Source: JAKACA01 sp050010115 (GTDB lineage Bacteria; Actinomycetota; Acidimicrobiia; Acidimicrobiales; Bog-793). From it: 34,809 nucleotides of DNA. Position 1 is the first letter of the stretch, and every line of letters starts with the position of its first letter. The notes under the pieces were generated by a model. It saw only the letters and a list, made by a program, of their open reading frames with translations, ran no database searches and was not told where the DNA came from. The position numbers were made by a program, and so were the translations under genes. Positions 8,414-17,690 of this stretch are shown here, one piece after another. The DNA is taken from assembly GCA_050010115.1 (NCBI GenBank), contig JBEKLQ010000034.1:1-34809 (forward strand). The letters are read 5' to 3'.

Positions 8414-9745
8414 TCAGTCCACCTTGGCAGTCGGGATGAAGCTGAGCCCGGAGGCTGCGAGCGACTCGCTGAGGAATTTCTCAACCTGACCTGACCAGAG
8501 GTAGCCGACGTGATTCCCCGAGTACCAGCTGATGCGCGGCTTGCTCCAGTGCTCCCACAGAAGGCGGGCTTGCTCCGGGAACGCCAGGCGGTCGCCGTAG
8601 CCGGCGAACACGAACCGACGGTCGTGGGGAACCTTCGGTTCGAAGCTCATCGGCGACACCACCTTGAAGACGTCTTCGGCCACGCCGCCCATGATGCGGT
8701 GTTCGATCGATCGCGCCCGGATGTGCACCGGGCTGTGCTCGTGGAAGAGAGCGGGGAAGTCCACGACCGGTATGCCGGCCACCACGGCGTCGAGCCCTTC
8801 CTCGATGCCAGCGAGGAGGGCGACCACGTAGGCCCCGAGCGAGACCCCATACAACCCGATGGACGTCGCTCCCTGGGCCCGGATCCACGACAGCAAGCGG
8901 CGGATGTCCCACACGGCCTGCGTTATCCCGTGCACGGTGTTCATGAGATCGAAGGAAAGAAACTGCTCGCCGCTCACGGGCGTCGCCTTGCGCGGCCCGT
9001 GCAATGGCAGCACGGGCAGCGCCACGTTGAGCCCGAGCTCACGGTGGAGCTTGGCGGTGTCCAGCCCTACGAAGTCCATGAAGGGGTAACCCATGCAGAA
9101 TCCGTGAACACACACCACCCACGGGCGCGGTTCGCCGCGATGACGGACGATGGTGGCCACGGCCCGGTGGTTGGCCCCGTACGCCATCCACCGCTCGCCC
9201 CCGGGCTCACCTAACCGCGTCGTGAACCCGCTGTCGTAGGCGATTCGTTCGTACCGAAGACCGAGAGCCCAGCCACGGCTCGCACGGATGTCGAGTGTGG
9301 TGAGTGGTGGTGGAGTGCGGTGATAGGAAGCGGGCCGAGCGATCCAACCCCGGCGGGAGTACGACCGCCTCGCGTCGGCGAGTTCGCCGCTCACGCGGTC
9401 GTAGTCGGCCCGCCGAGGAAATCGGTTGGGAGTCATCGCCATGGCCAGCACGGCCTCGTCCATGGCGACACCGGCTGCCAACCCAAGCGACAGATTCGGG
9501 GCTGGCACTGCATCGGACACTTCGCCGCTCAACGCCGTCGTCCACATGAAGCGCAGCGTGCGCGGTAATGCGAGCGTTGCCCGGGCAAGGGATCGTCGAC
9601 CCAGGAATCTCATCGTGGCACGGTACGAAGTGGTCGCGCGCTCGATCACCGAAGGGGATCCCGTAATCGCCGGATCGCACAAGGCAGTGCGTTCGTCTCC
9701 GGTCACGGATAGGGATCCGTCCACAGTACGGTAGGCGTGTCCCAC
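8414..9745 (-). CDS. Alpha/beta-hydrolase, lipase/esterase-like
   Basis: A protein of up to 443 residues with an alpha/beta-hydrolase domain in its C-terminal two thirds. VCVHGFCMG is the oxyanion-hole strand. The nucleophile is Ser302 in GVSLG, the likely acid is Asp385 (YGDRLAF) and the base is His412 (SGNHVGY), so the triad is complete. The first 170 residues form a helical, Ala-rich region with no recognised domain. The start is uncertain: GTG 9745 is the longest, with ATG 9616 a shorter option. It is first in a leftward operon with WS/DGAT, which suggests an acyl hydrolase acting on the stored lipid or on acyl intermediates. That role is inferred from context only. Confidence 0.85.
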   Translation of the reverse strand: MGHAYRTVDGSLSVTGDERTALCDPAITGSPSVIERATTSYRATMRFLGRRSLARATLALPRTLRFMWTTALSGEVSDAVPAPNLSLGLAAGVAMDEAVLAMAMTPNRFPRRADYDRVSGELADARRSYSRRGWIARPASYHRTPPPLTTLDIRASRGWALGLRYERIAYDSGFTTRLGEPGGERWMAYGANHRAVATIVRHRGEPRPWVVCVHGFCMGYPFMDFVGLDTAKLHRELGLNVALPVLPLHGPRKATPVSGEQFLSFDLMNTVHGITQAVWDIRRLLSWIRAQGATSIGLYGVSLGAYVVALLAGIEEGLDAVVAGIPVVDFPALFHEHSPVHIRARSIEHRIMGGVAEDVFKVVSPMSFEPKVPHDRRFVFAGYGDRLAFPEQARLLWEHWSKPRISWYSGNHVGYLWSGQVEKFLSESLAASGLSFIPTAKVD

Positions 9746-9851
9746 AGGGCCCCCTGGCGATGCAGATCACGCCGACCACTCGGTATCGCGATCTGGAGCC
9801 ATACTACATGGCAGGTCCTGGGCCGAGCCTGCGCAGAGGAAGGGAGCGGCC

Positions 9852-11459
9852 ATGGAGTTCAATCTCGCCGATCTCTTCGAGAGCGTGGCCGATGTCGTGG
9901 CAGAACAGACTGCCATCGTCACCGACGCCCGCCGGCTCAAGTATGCCCAGTTAGACAGCCGGGCAAACCGTCTGGCGCACCACCTCACCGGCGTAGGTAT
10001 CGGGCCACGCGACCGTGTCGGCCTGCAGTTGGCCAACGGGTCGGAATACCTCGAGGGGATGCTTGCCTGCTTCAAGATCCGGGCTGTGCCCGTCAACGTC
10101 AACTACCGGTATGTCGCCTCCGAGCTGCGCTACCTCTACGATGACGCAGGGCTGGTGGGGCTCATGTTCCACAGCCGTTTCGCACCGGCAGTCGCTGACG
10201 CCCTCGTCGGTGTGCCCGACTGCCGAACGCTGCTCGAGGTGCGCGACCACACCGCCCTGTCGGGGTACGCGGAGGATTACGAGTGCGCGCTGGCGGCTGC
10301 CGTGGACATCAGGGATTTCGCGCCGCGGTCGGCCGACGATCTGTACTGCGTCTACACCGGCGGGACCACGGGCATGCCCAAGGGTGTGCTCTGGCGCCAT
10401 GAGGACATCTTCTTCAGCGCGATGGGCGGCGGCGACGCTCTACAGCTCGGCAATGTGATCAAGGCTCCCGGGGAACTGGCGGAACGCGTCATGCGACCGG
10501 GCATCACCGCACTTCCCTTGCCACCGTTCATGCACGCCAGCTCTCAATGGCTGGCGTTTGCCACGCTGTTCGGCGGAGGAAAGCTTGTGACGTTGCCCGG
10601 TGGTCAGTTCGAACCCGCCGTGGCGTGGCGTTTGATAGGCGAAGAGTCGGTGAACGTGGTTGTCGTTGTTGGCGACGCCATGGCGGGACCACTCCTCGAT
10701 GAGTTCGACGCCCATCCCGGCCACTACGACACCTCATCGCTCCTGGCCGTGGGCTCCGGCGGCGCCGTTCTCTCCCCATCGACCAAGCAACGACTGGCCA
10801 AGGTGCTCCCGGGGTGCATGGTCGTAGATGCGTTCGGCTCCTCGGAGACCGGGCAATTGGGCGGGCAGGCCCCTCCGGAGGACCCTTACGGCGCGCCACG
10901 TCTGCATGTGGACGAGCGCACCAACGTCCTTGACGACGAGCTGCGACCTGTCGTCCGGGGATCGGGCGCAGTCGGTCGCCTGGCGCGCAGTGGCCACATT
11001 CCGCTCGGGTATCTCGCCGACGCGGAAAGGACGGCAGCCACATTTGTGGAGAAGGACGGGACACGCTGGGCGCTTCCGGGCGACATGGCCACGGTCGACG
11101 CCGATGGCGCCATCGTCATCCTCGGACGCGGCTCGCTCTGCATCAACACCGGCGGGGAGAAGGTCTTCCCCGATGAGGTCGAGACCGTGGTGAAGAGCTG
11201 CGACGGCGTCGCGGACGTGATCGTCGTTGGCGTGCCCGACGAGCGCCTCGGCGAGCGAGTGGTAGCCGTGGTGCAGCCACGTGTCGGAACTGGTCTTGAC
11301 GGCGAATCTCTGCGAGCCTTCTGTCGCGGGTGGCTGGCGGGCTACAAGATCCCACGGCAGGTCGTGATGACCACCGCCATCGCACGCTCGCCGAGCGGCA
11401 AGGGCGACTACCGGTGGGCGAAGGCGGTTGCCCTGAAGGCAGAAGCTGGCGGGGCCTAG
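9852..11459 (+). CDS. Fatty-acyl-CoA synthetase (AMP-binding, FadD type)
   Basis: A 535-residue adenylate-forming enzyme (ANL superfamily) that activates a carboxylic acid to acyl-AMP and then acyl-CoA. The phosphate-binding loop YTGGTTGMPKG begins at 168 and is followed by VLWRHEDIF, as in mycobacterial FadD enzymes for fatty acids and sterol side chains. ALPGDMATVDADG carries the ribose-binding Asp. The C-terminal catalytic lysine is Lys517 in SPSGKGDYRW. The start is ATG 9852 with GAGGAAGGGAG upstream. WS/DGAT follows after 20 bp, so the enzyme probably supplies acyl-CoA to it. The 106-bp gap to the leftward operon holds divergent promoters that I could not define. Confidence 0.93.
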   Translation: MEFNLADLFESVADVVAEQTAIVTDARRLKYAQLDSRANRLAHHLTGVGIGPRDRVGLQLANGSEYLEGMLACFKIRAVPVNVNYRYVASELRYLYDDAGLVGLMFHSRFAPAVADALVGVPDCRTLLEVRDHTALSGYAEDYECALAAAVDIRDFAPRSADDLYCVYTGGTTGMPKGVLWRHEDIFFSAMGGGDALQLGNVIKAPGELAERVMRPGITALPLPPFMHASSQWLAFATLFGGGKLVTLPGGQFEPAVAWRLIGEESVNVVVVVGDAMAGPLLDEFDAHPGHYDTSSLLAVGSGGAVLSPSTKQRLAKVLPGCMVVDAFGSSETGQLGGQAPPEDPYGAPRLHVDERTNVLDDELRPVVRGSGAVGRLARSGHIPLGYLADAERTAATFVEKDGTRWALPGDMATVDADGAIVILGRGSLCINTGGEKVFPDEVETVVKSCDGVADVIVVGVPDERLGERVVAVVQPRVGTGLDGESLRAFCRGWLAGYKIPRQVVMTTAIARSPSGKGDYRWAKAVALKAEAGGA

Positions 11460-11479
11460 CGACTCGGAGGAGCTGTCGC

Positions 11480-12967
11480 GTGCAACGAATGAGTGGCATG
11501 GATGCCGCGTTTCTTTACTTCGAGACCCCGACGATGCATATGCACGTGGTCGGCGTATTGGTGCTCGACGGTTCGGAAGTCGCCGGTGGCATCGGCATCG
11601 GGGACGTGATGGCCGCGCTGGCACAGCGGATCCACCTGATCCCGACGTTTCGTCGCCGCATAGTCTCCGCACCCGCGGGCATCGACCACCCGGTGTGGAT
11701 TGAGGACCCCGACTTCGACCTTTCCGAGCACGTCATCCTTGCGCCGCTCGGCACGTCGGTCACCTGGCACGACCTGGAGCGGTTCGTGGGTGACGTGGCC
11801 GGCCAGCCCCTGGACCGGCGCCGGCCGCTCTGGAAGATGTGGGTGGTGGAAGGTCTCGGTGACGGGACGGTCGCGCTCGTCACCAAGCTGCATCACTCCA
11901 TCATGGACGGGGCGGCAGGCGGCGACCTCATGGCCTCGCTGTTCGATCTGACACCCGGGATTGCCGAGGTATCGCCCGAATCGACGCCGTGGCAACCCGA
12001 CAACGTGCCCGGTGCACCGCTGTTGGCCGCACGGTCGCTGATGTCCCTGCCTCGATATGCGCGGGAGGCGCCCCGTGCTCTAGCGCAGACCGTGGGAAGC
12101 CTGGCTGGGACGTCTCGCACGTGGATCCAGCAACGCTCAGCGGGAACAGCCGCTCCGCTGACTGCGCCGCGCACCATCTTCAACGGCGCAATCACGGCAC
12201 GCCGTTCCGTCAGTCTCAAGCGCGTCGATCTCGACGAGGTACGCGAGATCGGGCGGGCCTTCGGCACCACGATCAACGACGTGGTTCTGGCCGCCACAGC
12301 AACCTCGCTGCGCGGGTATCTGATTGCGCACGACGCCCCGGCGACGGGACCCCTGATCGCGGCGGTACCGGTGAGTGCCCGAATGGACCGCGCCGACGGC
12401 GCCAGCAATGAGCTGGGCAATCACGTGTCCAACATGATGGTGTCCCTGCCACTCGAACCGGACGATCCTGTCGAACGGCTACGGGCCGTCCACGCCTCGG
12501 CCGCGGCATCCAAGGCGTTGCACTCGGCCTTCGGCCCGCAATCGCTGGAGCAGTTGAGCGGATTCCTGCCACCTACGATGGCCGCGATGGCCGCCCGCCT
12601 GTACAGCGGCCTGAAGCTTGTCCGGTTGCACCCACCGGTTTTCAACGTGGTCGTCTCCAACGTTCCCGGGCCACCGGTCGATCTGTACTGTGCCGGGGCA
12701 CGGGTGACGGGCATCTTTCCGATGGGTCCAGTCGTGGAAGGTGCTGCTCTGAACCTGACGGTACTCAGCGAGGCGCATCATCTGAACATCGGAGTCATGG
12801 CGTGTCCTGATTTGGTGCCCGTCGTCGAGGAGGTGGGCGACGGTTTCGTGGCGGCGATCCGGGAATTGGCAATCCGGGCGCGCCGGAGTTCGGTGCGGAA
12901 GCCGGAAACCTCGTCGGACCCTCTTCACCAGGGCTTTCGCAAACGCTTGACCGAGGGTCAGTCCTGA
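11480..12967 (+). CDS. Wax ester synthase / diacylglycerol acyltransferase (WS/DGAT), second copy
   Basis: A 495-residue WS/DGAT acyltransferase. GMDAAFLYFETPTMHMHV is the family N-terminus. HHSIMDG (138-144) is the HHxxxDG active site and RRRPLWKM and INDVVLAATATSLRGYL are further conserved blocks. VVSNVPGPPVDLY near the C-terminus is also typical. The start is GTG 11480, nine bases after GGAGG; ATG 11489 is an alternative but is too far from that site. It is co-directional with and 20 bp behind the acyl-CoA synthetase. It is clearly diverged from the WS/DGAT at 6999-8402, so the pair looks like old paralogues and may have different acceptors or chain lengths. Confidence 0.93.
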   Translation: MQRMSGMDAAFLYFETPTMHMHVVGVLVLDGSEVAGGIGIGDVMAALAQRIHLIPTFRRRIVSAPAGIDHPVWIEDPDFDLSEHVILAPLGTSVTWHDLERFVGDVAGQPLDRRRPLWKMWVVEGLGDGTVALVTKLHHSIMDGAAGGDLMASLFDLTPGIAEVSPESTPWQPDNVPGAPLLAARSLMSLPRYAREAPRALAQTVGSLAGTSRTWIQQRSAGTAAPLTAPRTIFNGAITARRSVSLKRVDLDEVREIGRAFGTTINDVVLAATATSLRGYLIAHDAPATGPLIAAVPVSARMDRADGASNELGNHVSNMMVSLPLEPDDPVERLRAVHASAAASKALHSAFGPQSLEQLSGFLPPTMAAMAARLYSGLKLVRLHPPVFNVVVSNVPGPPVDLYCAGARVTGIFPMGPVVEGAALNLTVLSEAHHLNIGVMACPDLVPVVEEVGDGFVAAIRELAIRARRSSVRKPETSSDPLHQGFRKRLTEGQS

Positions 12968-12968
12968 A

Positions 12969-12984
12969 CGACCTGCACCGGTCG
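12969..12984. terminator. Weak bidirectional hairpin between convergent genes
   Basis: CGACC and GGTCG form a 5-bp stem around a 6-nt loop in the 44-bp gap between the convergent WS/DGAT and acyl-CoA dehydrogenase stops. There is no T-tract. It is offered only as the best terminator candidate in the gap. Confidence 0.2.
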
Positions 12985-13011
12985 AGAGGTTTGGCTGCTG
13001 TTGCCAGCTCC

Positions 13012-14739
13012 TCAGCCGGCGTCTCCGGCGAGAGCGGTCTCAACGAGCCCCTCCCAGCTCTGATCGTCCTCGGGCGTATGGCCCGGCACGAGGTGGTGGC
13101 GGACGAACAGGGCAGCGACCGCCCGCTTCTCGTCGCTCTTCTCGCCGCGTTCCTCGCCGGCGGCCGCCTCGGCGAGGAGGCAGGCCCCCTGCACGGCGCG
13201 CATCAGGCGCTCGAGGAGCCGCCGGAAGGCGGCAGCGCTGCGTTCGGCCCCGGCGACAGCGCGCTCGAGGCGTGGCACGAGCGCTTCGAGGCTGGACAGG
13301 ATGGCAGCGCCGTCGGTGCCCGTAGCATCGCCGCCGGCGGCGACCTCATCCCGAGTCCAGTCGGCAACCGGCTTCAGTAGCGCGAGGCGGGCGCAGTCGC
13401 GCTGCACCTGAGCCGAGAGGACATCGTGGGTGCCCTCCCAGCTCTCGAAGACCACGGCGTCGCGGTACAGGCGGGGGAGCGGAGAGAAGTCCTCGATCGT
13501 GCCATTCCCTCCGAGCACCTCGATGGCTCGGTGGACGACGTCGCTGGCGTCGATCGCCGTCACGTACTTGTTGCCATTTACGAGCAGCCGGTATGCAGCG
13601 CGCTGGCGACCGTCGGCAATGCCGCGGTCGATGAGGTCGAGGAGGGAGGTCAGCGCGAAGGTCGAGGCCAGCGCTGCCTGCTCGTCTGCCTTCATCAAGG
13701 CGATGCGCTCGCGTACGGCCGGGAACGTGCCGATGGCGCGGCCGAACGCCTCGCGATGACGCGCGAACGATGATGCTTCAAGCACGGCTCTCCGCATGAT
13801 GCCCGTGGAGCCCACGGCGTTCAGCCATCGGGAAGTGTCGAGGAGCTCCTCGACGGCGACGTGGAAGCCTTGCTCGACCGGGCCAATCGGCCAGCCGATG
13901 GCATCGTCGAGGTCGATCTCGCCGGAGGCGAGCGCGCGTGTCCCGAGCTTGTCCTTCAGCCGCCTGATTCGGAAGCCGTTGGGTTCCCCGTTCTCCAAAA
14001 GGCGCGGCACGAGGAAGCAGCCGAGGCCTCGGGTACCGGCCCCCGCCCCCTCGGGGCGCGCCGTCACGGCGAACAGGTCGGCATCGGCAACCGAGCAGAA
14101 CCACTTCTCACCAGTCAGGCGCCATGCACCGGCCTCCGTCGGGTCTGGCAGCGCCCGCGCCGCGTTGGCTCCGACGTCGGAGCCACCCTGCACTTCGGTG
14201 AGGAACTGCGAGCCGCGGAAGCACGCGCGGTAGTCGGTGGAGAGTAGGCGTGGGAGGTAGCGGTCACCGAGTTCGGGCGAAGCGCGGTGCGCGAGCGCGC
14301 GAGCGAGCCCGACGGTGCAGACAATCGGGCACGCCTGGCCACCTTCGCCGGCGTGGGCCAGCAGGTAGAAGAGAGCGGCCTGCTCGAGTACCCCCTCACC
14401 GTGCTCGCCGGTCGCCATCAGGCCGGACCCCCAGGCCGCCTCCCCGACGGTCCCGTAGGCAGGGTGGAACTCGATCGCTTCGACTCGCCGGCCTATGCCG
14501 TCGTAGCTCTGCAGTGCCGGTAGCTCGCGATGCCGCTCCAGCTCGGCGACCGCCGGTTCGATCGCGCCGGCTGCCACCTCGCCGAAGCGACGAAGCCGCG
14601 GCAGCATCGCCTGGGTACGCTCTCGTCCGGCGCGCAGCGCCAGCACGTATTCAAGGTTCGGCGTCGCGTCAAACCAGTTGACGGGTCGGCCCTGCCACCA
14701 CCTGGCCAGCGCGGCCCGACCTGCTTCGACGTCACCCAC
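13012..14739 (-). CDS. AidB-like acyl-CoA dehydrogenase
   Basis: A 575-residue FAD-dependent acyl-CoA dehydrogenase-fold protein of the long AidB-like class. FLTEVQGGSDVGAN resembles the AidB TE-x-QGGSDV block. EKWFCSVADADLFAVTARP forms the beta domain, REAFGRAIGTFPAVRERIALM is the flavin-contacting helix, and EVLGGNGTIEDFSPLPRLYRDA and WEGTHDVLSAQVQRD are the C-terminal catalytic region. Ordinary acyl-CoA dehydrogenases are about 390 residues. The extra length is a C-terminal helical domain (about 455-575), also seen in AidB. The start is GTG 14739. It diverges from the alcohol dehydrogenase across 234 bp. It could be a true dehydrogenase of branched or long acyl-CoA, or an alkylation-response protein as in E. 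coli; the sequence does not decide. Confidence 0.85.
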   Translation of the reverse strand: MGDVEAGRAALARWWQGRPVNWFDATPNLEYVLALRAGRERTQAMLPRLRRFGEVAAGAIEPAVAELERHRELPALQSYDGIGRRVEAIEFHPAYGTVGEAAWGSGLMATGEHGEGVLEQAALFYLLAHAGEGGQACPIVCTVGLARALAHRASPELGDRYLPRLLSTDYRACFRGSQFLTEVQGGSDVGANAARALPDPTEAGAWRLTGEKWFCSVADADLFAVTARPEGAGAGTRGLGCFLVPRLLENGEPNGFRIRRLKDKLGTRALASGEIDLDDAIGWPIGPVEQGFHVAVEELLDTSRWLNAVGSTGIMRRAVLEASSFARHREAFGRAIGTFPAVRERIALMKADEQAALASTFALTSLLDLIDRGIADGRQRAAYRLLVNGNKYVTAIDASDVVHRAIEVLGGNGTIEDFSPLPRLYRDAVVFESWEGTHDVLSAQVQRDCARLALLKPVADWTRDEVAAGGDATGTDGAAILSSLEALVPRLERAVAGAERSAAAFRRLLERLMRAVQGACLLAEAAAGEERGEKSDEKRAVAALFVRHHLVPGHTPEDDQSWEGLVETALAGDAG

Positions 14740-14973
14740 GGCCCGTGTCCCATCTGGCGCCTGTCCCGGGCCGGAGCGATCCGGCCACTCCGTTCATGTC
14801 CTCGTGTGTACCACCTGTCGCCGTCGCTCGCCAGGCCAATGTCAGCGTGCTCGGTGCCGCGCGGCGGGGCCGGGCTGTTCGGCACAGTCGGGGTTGGCGG
14901 GGCTGTGGGAGCATTGTCAAAACGAGGCTGGGCGCGCCCGGCCCAGCGCGCAAAGGCGCAAGAGGAGGGAACG

Positions 14974-16014
14974 ATGCGTGCCCTGCGGCTCGAGTCCTGG
15001 CAGAGCGAACCGGTGGTCGTGGACGTCCCGCAGCCGGAGCCGGGACCGGGGCAGGTGGTCGTGCGGGTGGCGGCAGCGGGCGCGTGCCACTCCGACCTGC
15101 ACGTCATGGACCTCCCCGCCGGCCTTCTCCCGGTCAGCGTCCCGTTCACGCTCGGCCACGAGTGCACGGGAACCGTTGCCGCTATCGGGGCAGGCGTGAC
15201 GACCTGGAGCGAGGGGGATCGTGTCGCCGTATACGGGCCCTGGGGCTGTGGCGCGTGCTGGCGCTGTGCCCGCGGCGAAGAGAACTACTGCGTACGGGCG
15301 GCGGCCCTCGGCCTCGCTCCGGCGGGGCTCGGCTCGGACGGCGCCATGGCGGAGTACATGCTCGTCCCCGACCAGAGGCTCCTCGTTCCCCTCGGCGACC
15401 TCGATCCCATCGCCGCCGCTCCGCTCACCGACGCCGGGCTCACTCCGTATCACGCCCTCCGGCGGTCGCTCGGGCTGCTCGTGCCCGGTTCGTCTGTCGT
15501 CGTCATTGGCGTCGGTGGGCTTGGCCACCTCGCCATCCAGCTCGTGAAGGCGCTGTCCCCGGCCCGCGTGGTTGCCGTGGACGTCGACGCTGCCAAGCTC
15601 GAGTTGGCGTCCATCGTCGGAGCCGACGTCGTGCTGCTGGGAGAACCCGACGCGTCCGGGGCGGTACGGGAGGCGACCGGCGGCGAGGGCGCCGCGCTCG
15701 TGCTCGATCTTGTCGGGTCGGACGCGTCCATGGCTCTAGCCGCTGCCGTGGCGGGCGTCGGCTCTCACGTCACGATCGTCGGGCTGGCCGGGGGCACACT
15801 CCCGTTGTCCCTCCTCACGGTCCCCTGGGAATGCTCCGTCTCCATTCCGTACTGGGGGAGCCGTTCCGAGCTCGTCGAAGTGCTGGCACTGGCGCGAGCC
15901 GGTCAGCTCGACGTGCACGTCGAGCCGTTCCCCCTCGAGGACGGCCCGGCCGTGTACCGGATGCTCCGTGAAGGGAGGATCACGGGCCGAGCCGTTCTGG
16001 TCCCGGGGAGCTGA
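14974..16014 (+). CDS. Zinc-dependent alcohol dehydrogenase (MDR family)
   Basis: A 346-residue medium-chain dehydrogenase/reductase. Catalytic zinc ligands are Cys38 (GACHSD) and His62-Glu63 (GHE). The structural zinc site has Cys92, Cys95, Cys98 and Cys106 in the classical spacing. The nucleotide-binding fold begins with VVVIGVGGLGHLAIQLVKAL, and the acidic residue of VVAVDVD suggests NAD(H) over NADP(H). It oxidises alcohols or reduces aldehydes in the cytoplasm; the natural substrate cannot be read. The start is ATG 14974 behind a strong AGGAGGG. The open frame continues far upstream, but that part is out of family. The FAD oxidoreductase gene follows after about 50 bp, probably in the same operon. 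Confidence 0.93.
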   Translation: MRALRLESWQSEPVVVDVPQPEPGPGQVVVRVAAAGACHSDLHVMDLPAGLLPVSVPFTLGHECTGTVAAIGAGVTTWSEGDRVAVYGPWGCGACWRCARGEENYCVRAAALGLAPAGLGSDGAMAEYMLVPDQRLLVPLGDLDPIAAAPLTDAGLTPYHALRRSLGLLVPGSSVVVIGVGGLGHLAIQLVKALSPARVVAVDVDAAKLELASIVGADVVLLGEPDASGAVREATGGEGAALVLDLVGSDASMALAAAVAGVGSHVTIVGLAGGTLPLSLLTVPWECSVSIPYWGSRSELVEVLALARAGQLDVHVEPFPLEDGPAVYRMLREGRITGRAVLVPGS

Positions 16015-16065
16015 GGCGAGCCGGTGATATCGGCTTGTTACTCGGCGACGGGAGACAATAGACCC

Positions 16066-17364
16066 GTGCATAGCGACCCTGGCCTCACCTACCGGGAACC
16101 GGAGCGGGAGATCCCCGTCATCGGCTCGCCGGACGTCCTCGTCGTCGGGGCGGGCTCGGCCGGTGTGGCTGCGTCCGTCGCCGCTGCGCGACGGGGTGCC
16201 GACACCTGGCTCGTCGAGTCGACCGGCTACCTCGGCGGCCTCGCCACCGTCGGCCTCGTCAACCTGCTCCTCACCCTCGACGACGGCGCGGGCACGCAGG
16301 TCGTCGGCGGCTTGTGCCAGGAGGTGGTCGACCGGCTCGATGCACGAGGCGAGGCGCGCCACCCACCGCAGGCGGCTTGGGGGAGCGAGGACCCTGCGCT
16401 CGTCGGTGCCTGGCGGTGTTGGGGCCTCATCTGGGGAGCGGCGCCGGAGGCCGTCCGCTATTCGGTGGCCTTCGATCCGGAGGCATTTGTCGACGTGTGT
16501 TACGAGCTGCTCGAGGAGGCCGGAGTGCGGCTCCGGCTGCACACGTGGTTTGCTGCCGCGCCGACCCGAGCTGGTCGAGTGGAGGCGGTCGTGGTCGAAT
16601 CCAAACGAGGGCGGGAAGCCATCTGCCCGGGCGTCGTGATCGACGCCACCGGCGATGGGGACGTGCTTGTCTCGGCGGGTGCCGCCTTTGAACACGTCTC
16701 GATCCCGCCCCATCTCTGGTATCGCGCCGGTGGCGTCGACGAGCGCTCAGCCGGGGCCGAGGAGGGCCTCGGGCTGCTCTGGTTCCGCACGACCGATCCG
16801 GGTCGAGTCCTCGTTCCGTTCGGCCCGCACACTGACCGGGTCGATGCCTGCGACCCTGACGACCTCACGCGGGCGGAGCGGGCGTGCCGGCGAGCGGCGC
16901 GGGCGCACTTTGAGGGGTTGCGTACCCAGGTGAAGGGCTTCGCAGGTGCCTGGCTCGACGACTACGCCCGCCTTCTCGGCATCACCGAGAGCCGCCGCCT
17001 CCGAGGTGACTACGTGCTGCGCAAGGAGGATGGCGATGTCCGCTTCCTCGACGCCGTGGCCCAGACGGGCCATTGGACCCGCCGTCACGTCGTTTACGAC
17101 ATCCCGTACCGCTGCCTCACTAGCCCGGCGTCGCCCAACTTGCTCGTGGCGGGACGGTGCATCTCGACGACACGGTATGTCCACCAGGCGACAAAGGAGA
17201 TCCCTGCGGCGATGGCCACCGGGGAAGCTGCAGGTGCAGCGGCCGTGGCGGCGGTGAGGGCTGCTTCCCGGCCCGGGGACAGCGTCGACGTCCGGTCGGT
17301 AGATGTGGGGGTCTTGCGATCGGATCTCCTCACGGCGGGAGCGATCGTTGGCCCCGGTGCATAG
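16066..17364 (+). CDS. FAD-dependent oxidoreductase (FAD_oxidored, PF12831-like)
   Basis: A 432-residue flavoprotein. DVLVVGAGSAGVAASVAAA is the dinucleotide-binding Rossmann motif and the Glu of WLVES binds the ribose. GYLGGLATVG follows, as in the FAD_oxidored family. VVIDATGDGDVLVSAG is the second FAD-contacting motif, and NLLVAGRCISTTRYVHQATKEIPAAMATGEAAG is condensed here to the C-terminal GRxxS and ATGEAAG elements. The start is taken as GTG 16066, with GGGAG upstream. GTG 16024 would add 14 residues unlike the family. The enzyme probably works with the preceding alcohol dehydrogenase in oxidising a small organic substrate, but the substrate is unknown. Confidence 0.85.
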   Translation: MHSDPGLTYREPEREIPVIGSPDVLVVGAGSAGVAASVAAARRGADTWLVESTGYLGGLATVGLVNLLLTLDDGAGTQVVGGLCQEVVDRLDARGEARHPPQAAWGSEDPALVGAWRCWGLIWGAAPEAVRYSVAFDPEAFVDVCYELLEEAGVRLRLHTWFAAAPTRAGRVEAVVVESKRGREAICPGVVIDATGDGDVLVSAGAAFEHVSIPPHLWYRAGGVDERSAGAEEGLGLLWFRTTDPGRVLVPFGPHTDRVDACDPDDLTRAERACRRAARAHFEGLRTQVKGFAGAWLDDYARLLGITESRRLRGDYVLRKEDGDVRFLDAVAQTGHWTRRHVVYDIPYRCLTSPASPNLLVAGRCISTTRYVHQATKEIPAAMATGEAAGAAAVAAVRAASRPGDSVDVRSVDVGVLRSDLLTAGAIVGPGA

Positions 17365-17427
17365 ACGCGGCGAGCGCCCACGCCGCGGCGTCGTCACGTC
17401 GACAATAGGCAGTCGATTGCCCGACGC

Positions 17428-17631
17428 TCTGACGAGTGCATCTGGATCGAGCGCAGCGAGAACTTCACCTGGAAACACGCCGACCCGTGCTCCGATGCGC
17501 TCGGCGGCAACTGATCGAACCTGTTCTGCCTGGGCCTTCGAGTCCCGATCGAGGCCGGCATCAGCTGCCCGCAGCACTTGGAACGGGGGAGCCGAACGGC
17601 CTTGTAGCCGTCGCGAGATCACATCGCAACG
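17428..17631 (-). pseudogene. C-terminal remnant of a MazF/PemK-like toxin
   Basis: On the minus strand the translation includes CDVISRRLQGRSAPPFQV, then GLDRDSKAQAEQVRSVAAER and IGARVGVFPGEVLAALD. This matches the second half of actinobacterial MazF/PemK endoribonucleases (the LDRxSKAQAEQVRSV...ER strand-helix region). The N-terminal half with the catalytic region is missing: going upstream the frame soon enters the TrpB2 gene on the other strand. No stop follows where the toxin should end. I read it as a decayed fragment in the 326-bp gap between the FAD oxidoreductase and TrpB2. No antitoxin was found. Confidence 0.5.
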
Positions 17632-17690
17632 AGCGTCGCTCGTGCGCGATGATCCTCCTACCCGCGACGCCGCACGAGAGGAGCACGTCT

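Noticed and set aside
14745..15971. A 408-residue plus-strand frame over the alcohol dehydrogenase
   Set aside because: It is an Arg/Gly/Ala-rich shadow of the dehydrogenase reading frame with no family resemblance.
16747..17622. A 291-residue minus-strand gene containing the MazF-like segment
   Set aside because: Only the first 65 residues resemble MazF. The rest runs antisense through the FAD oxidoreductase gene, so the frame is chance extension of a fragment.
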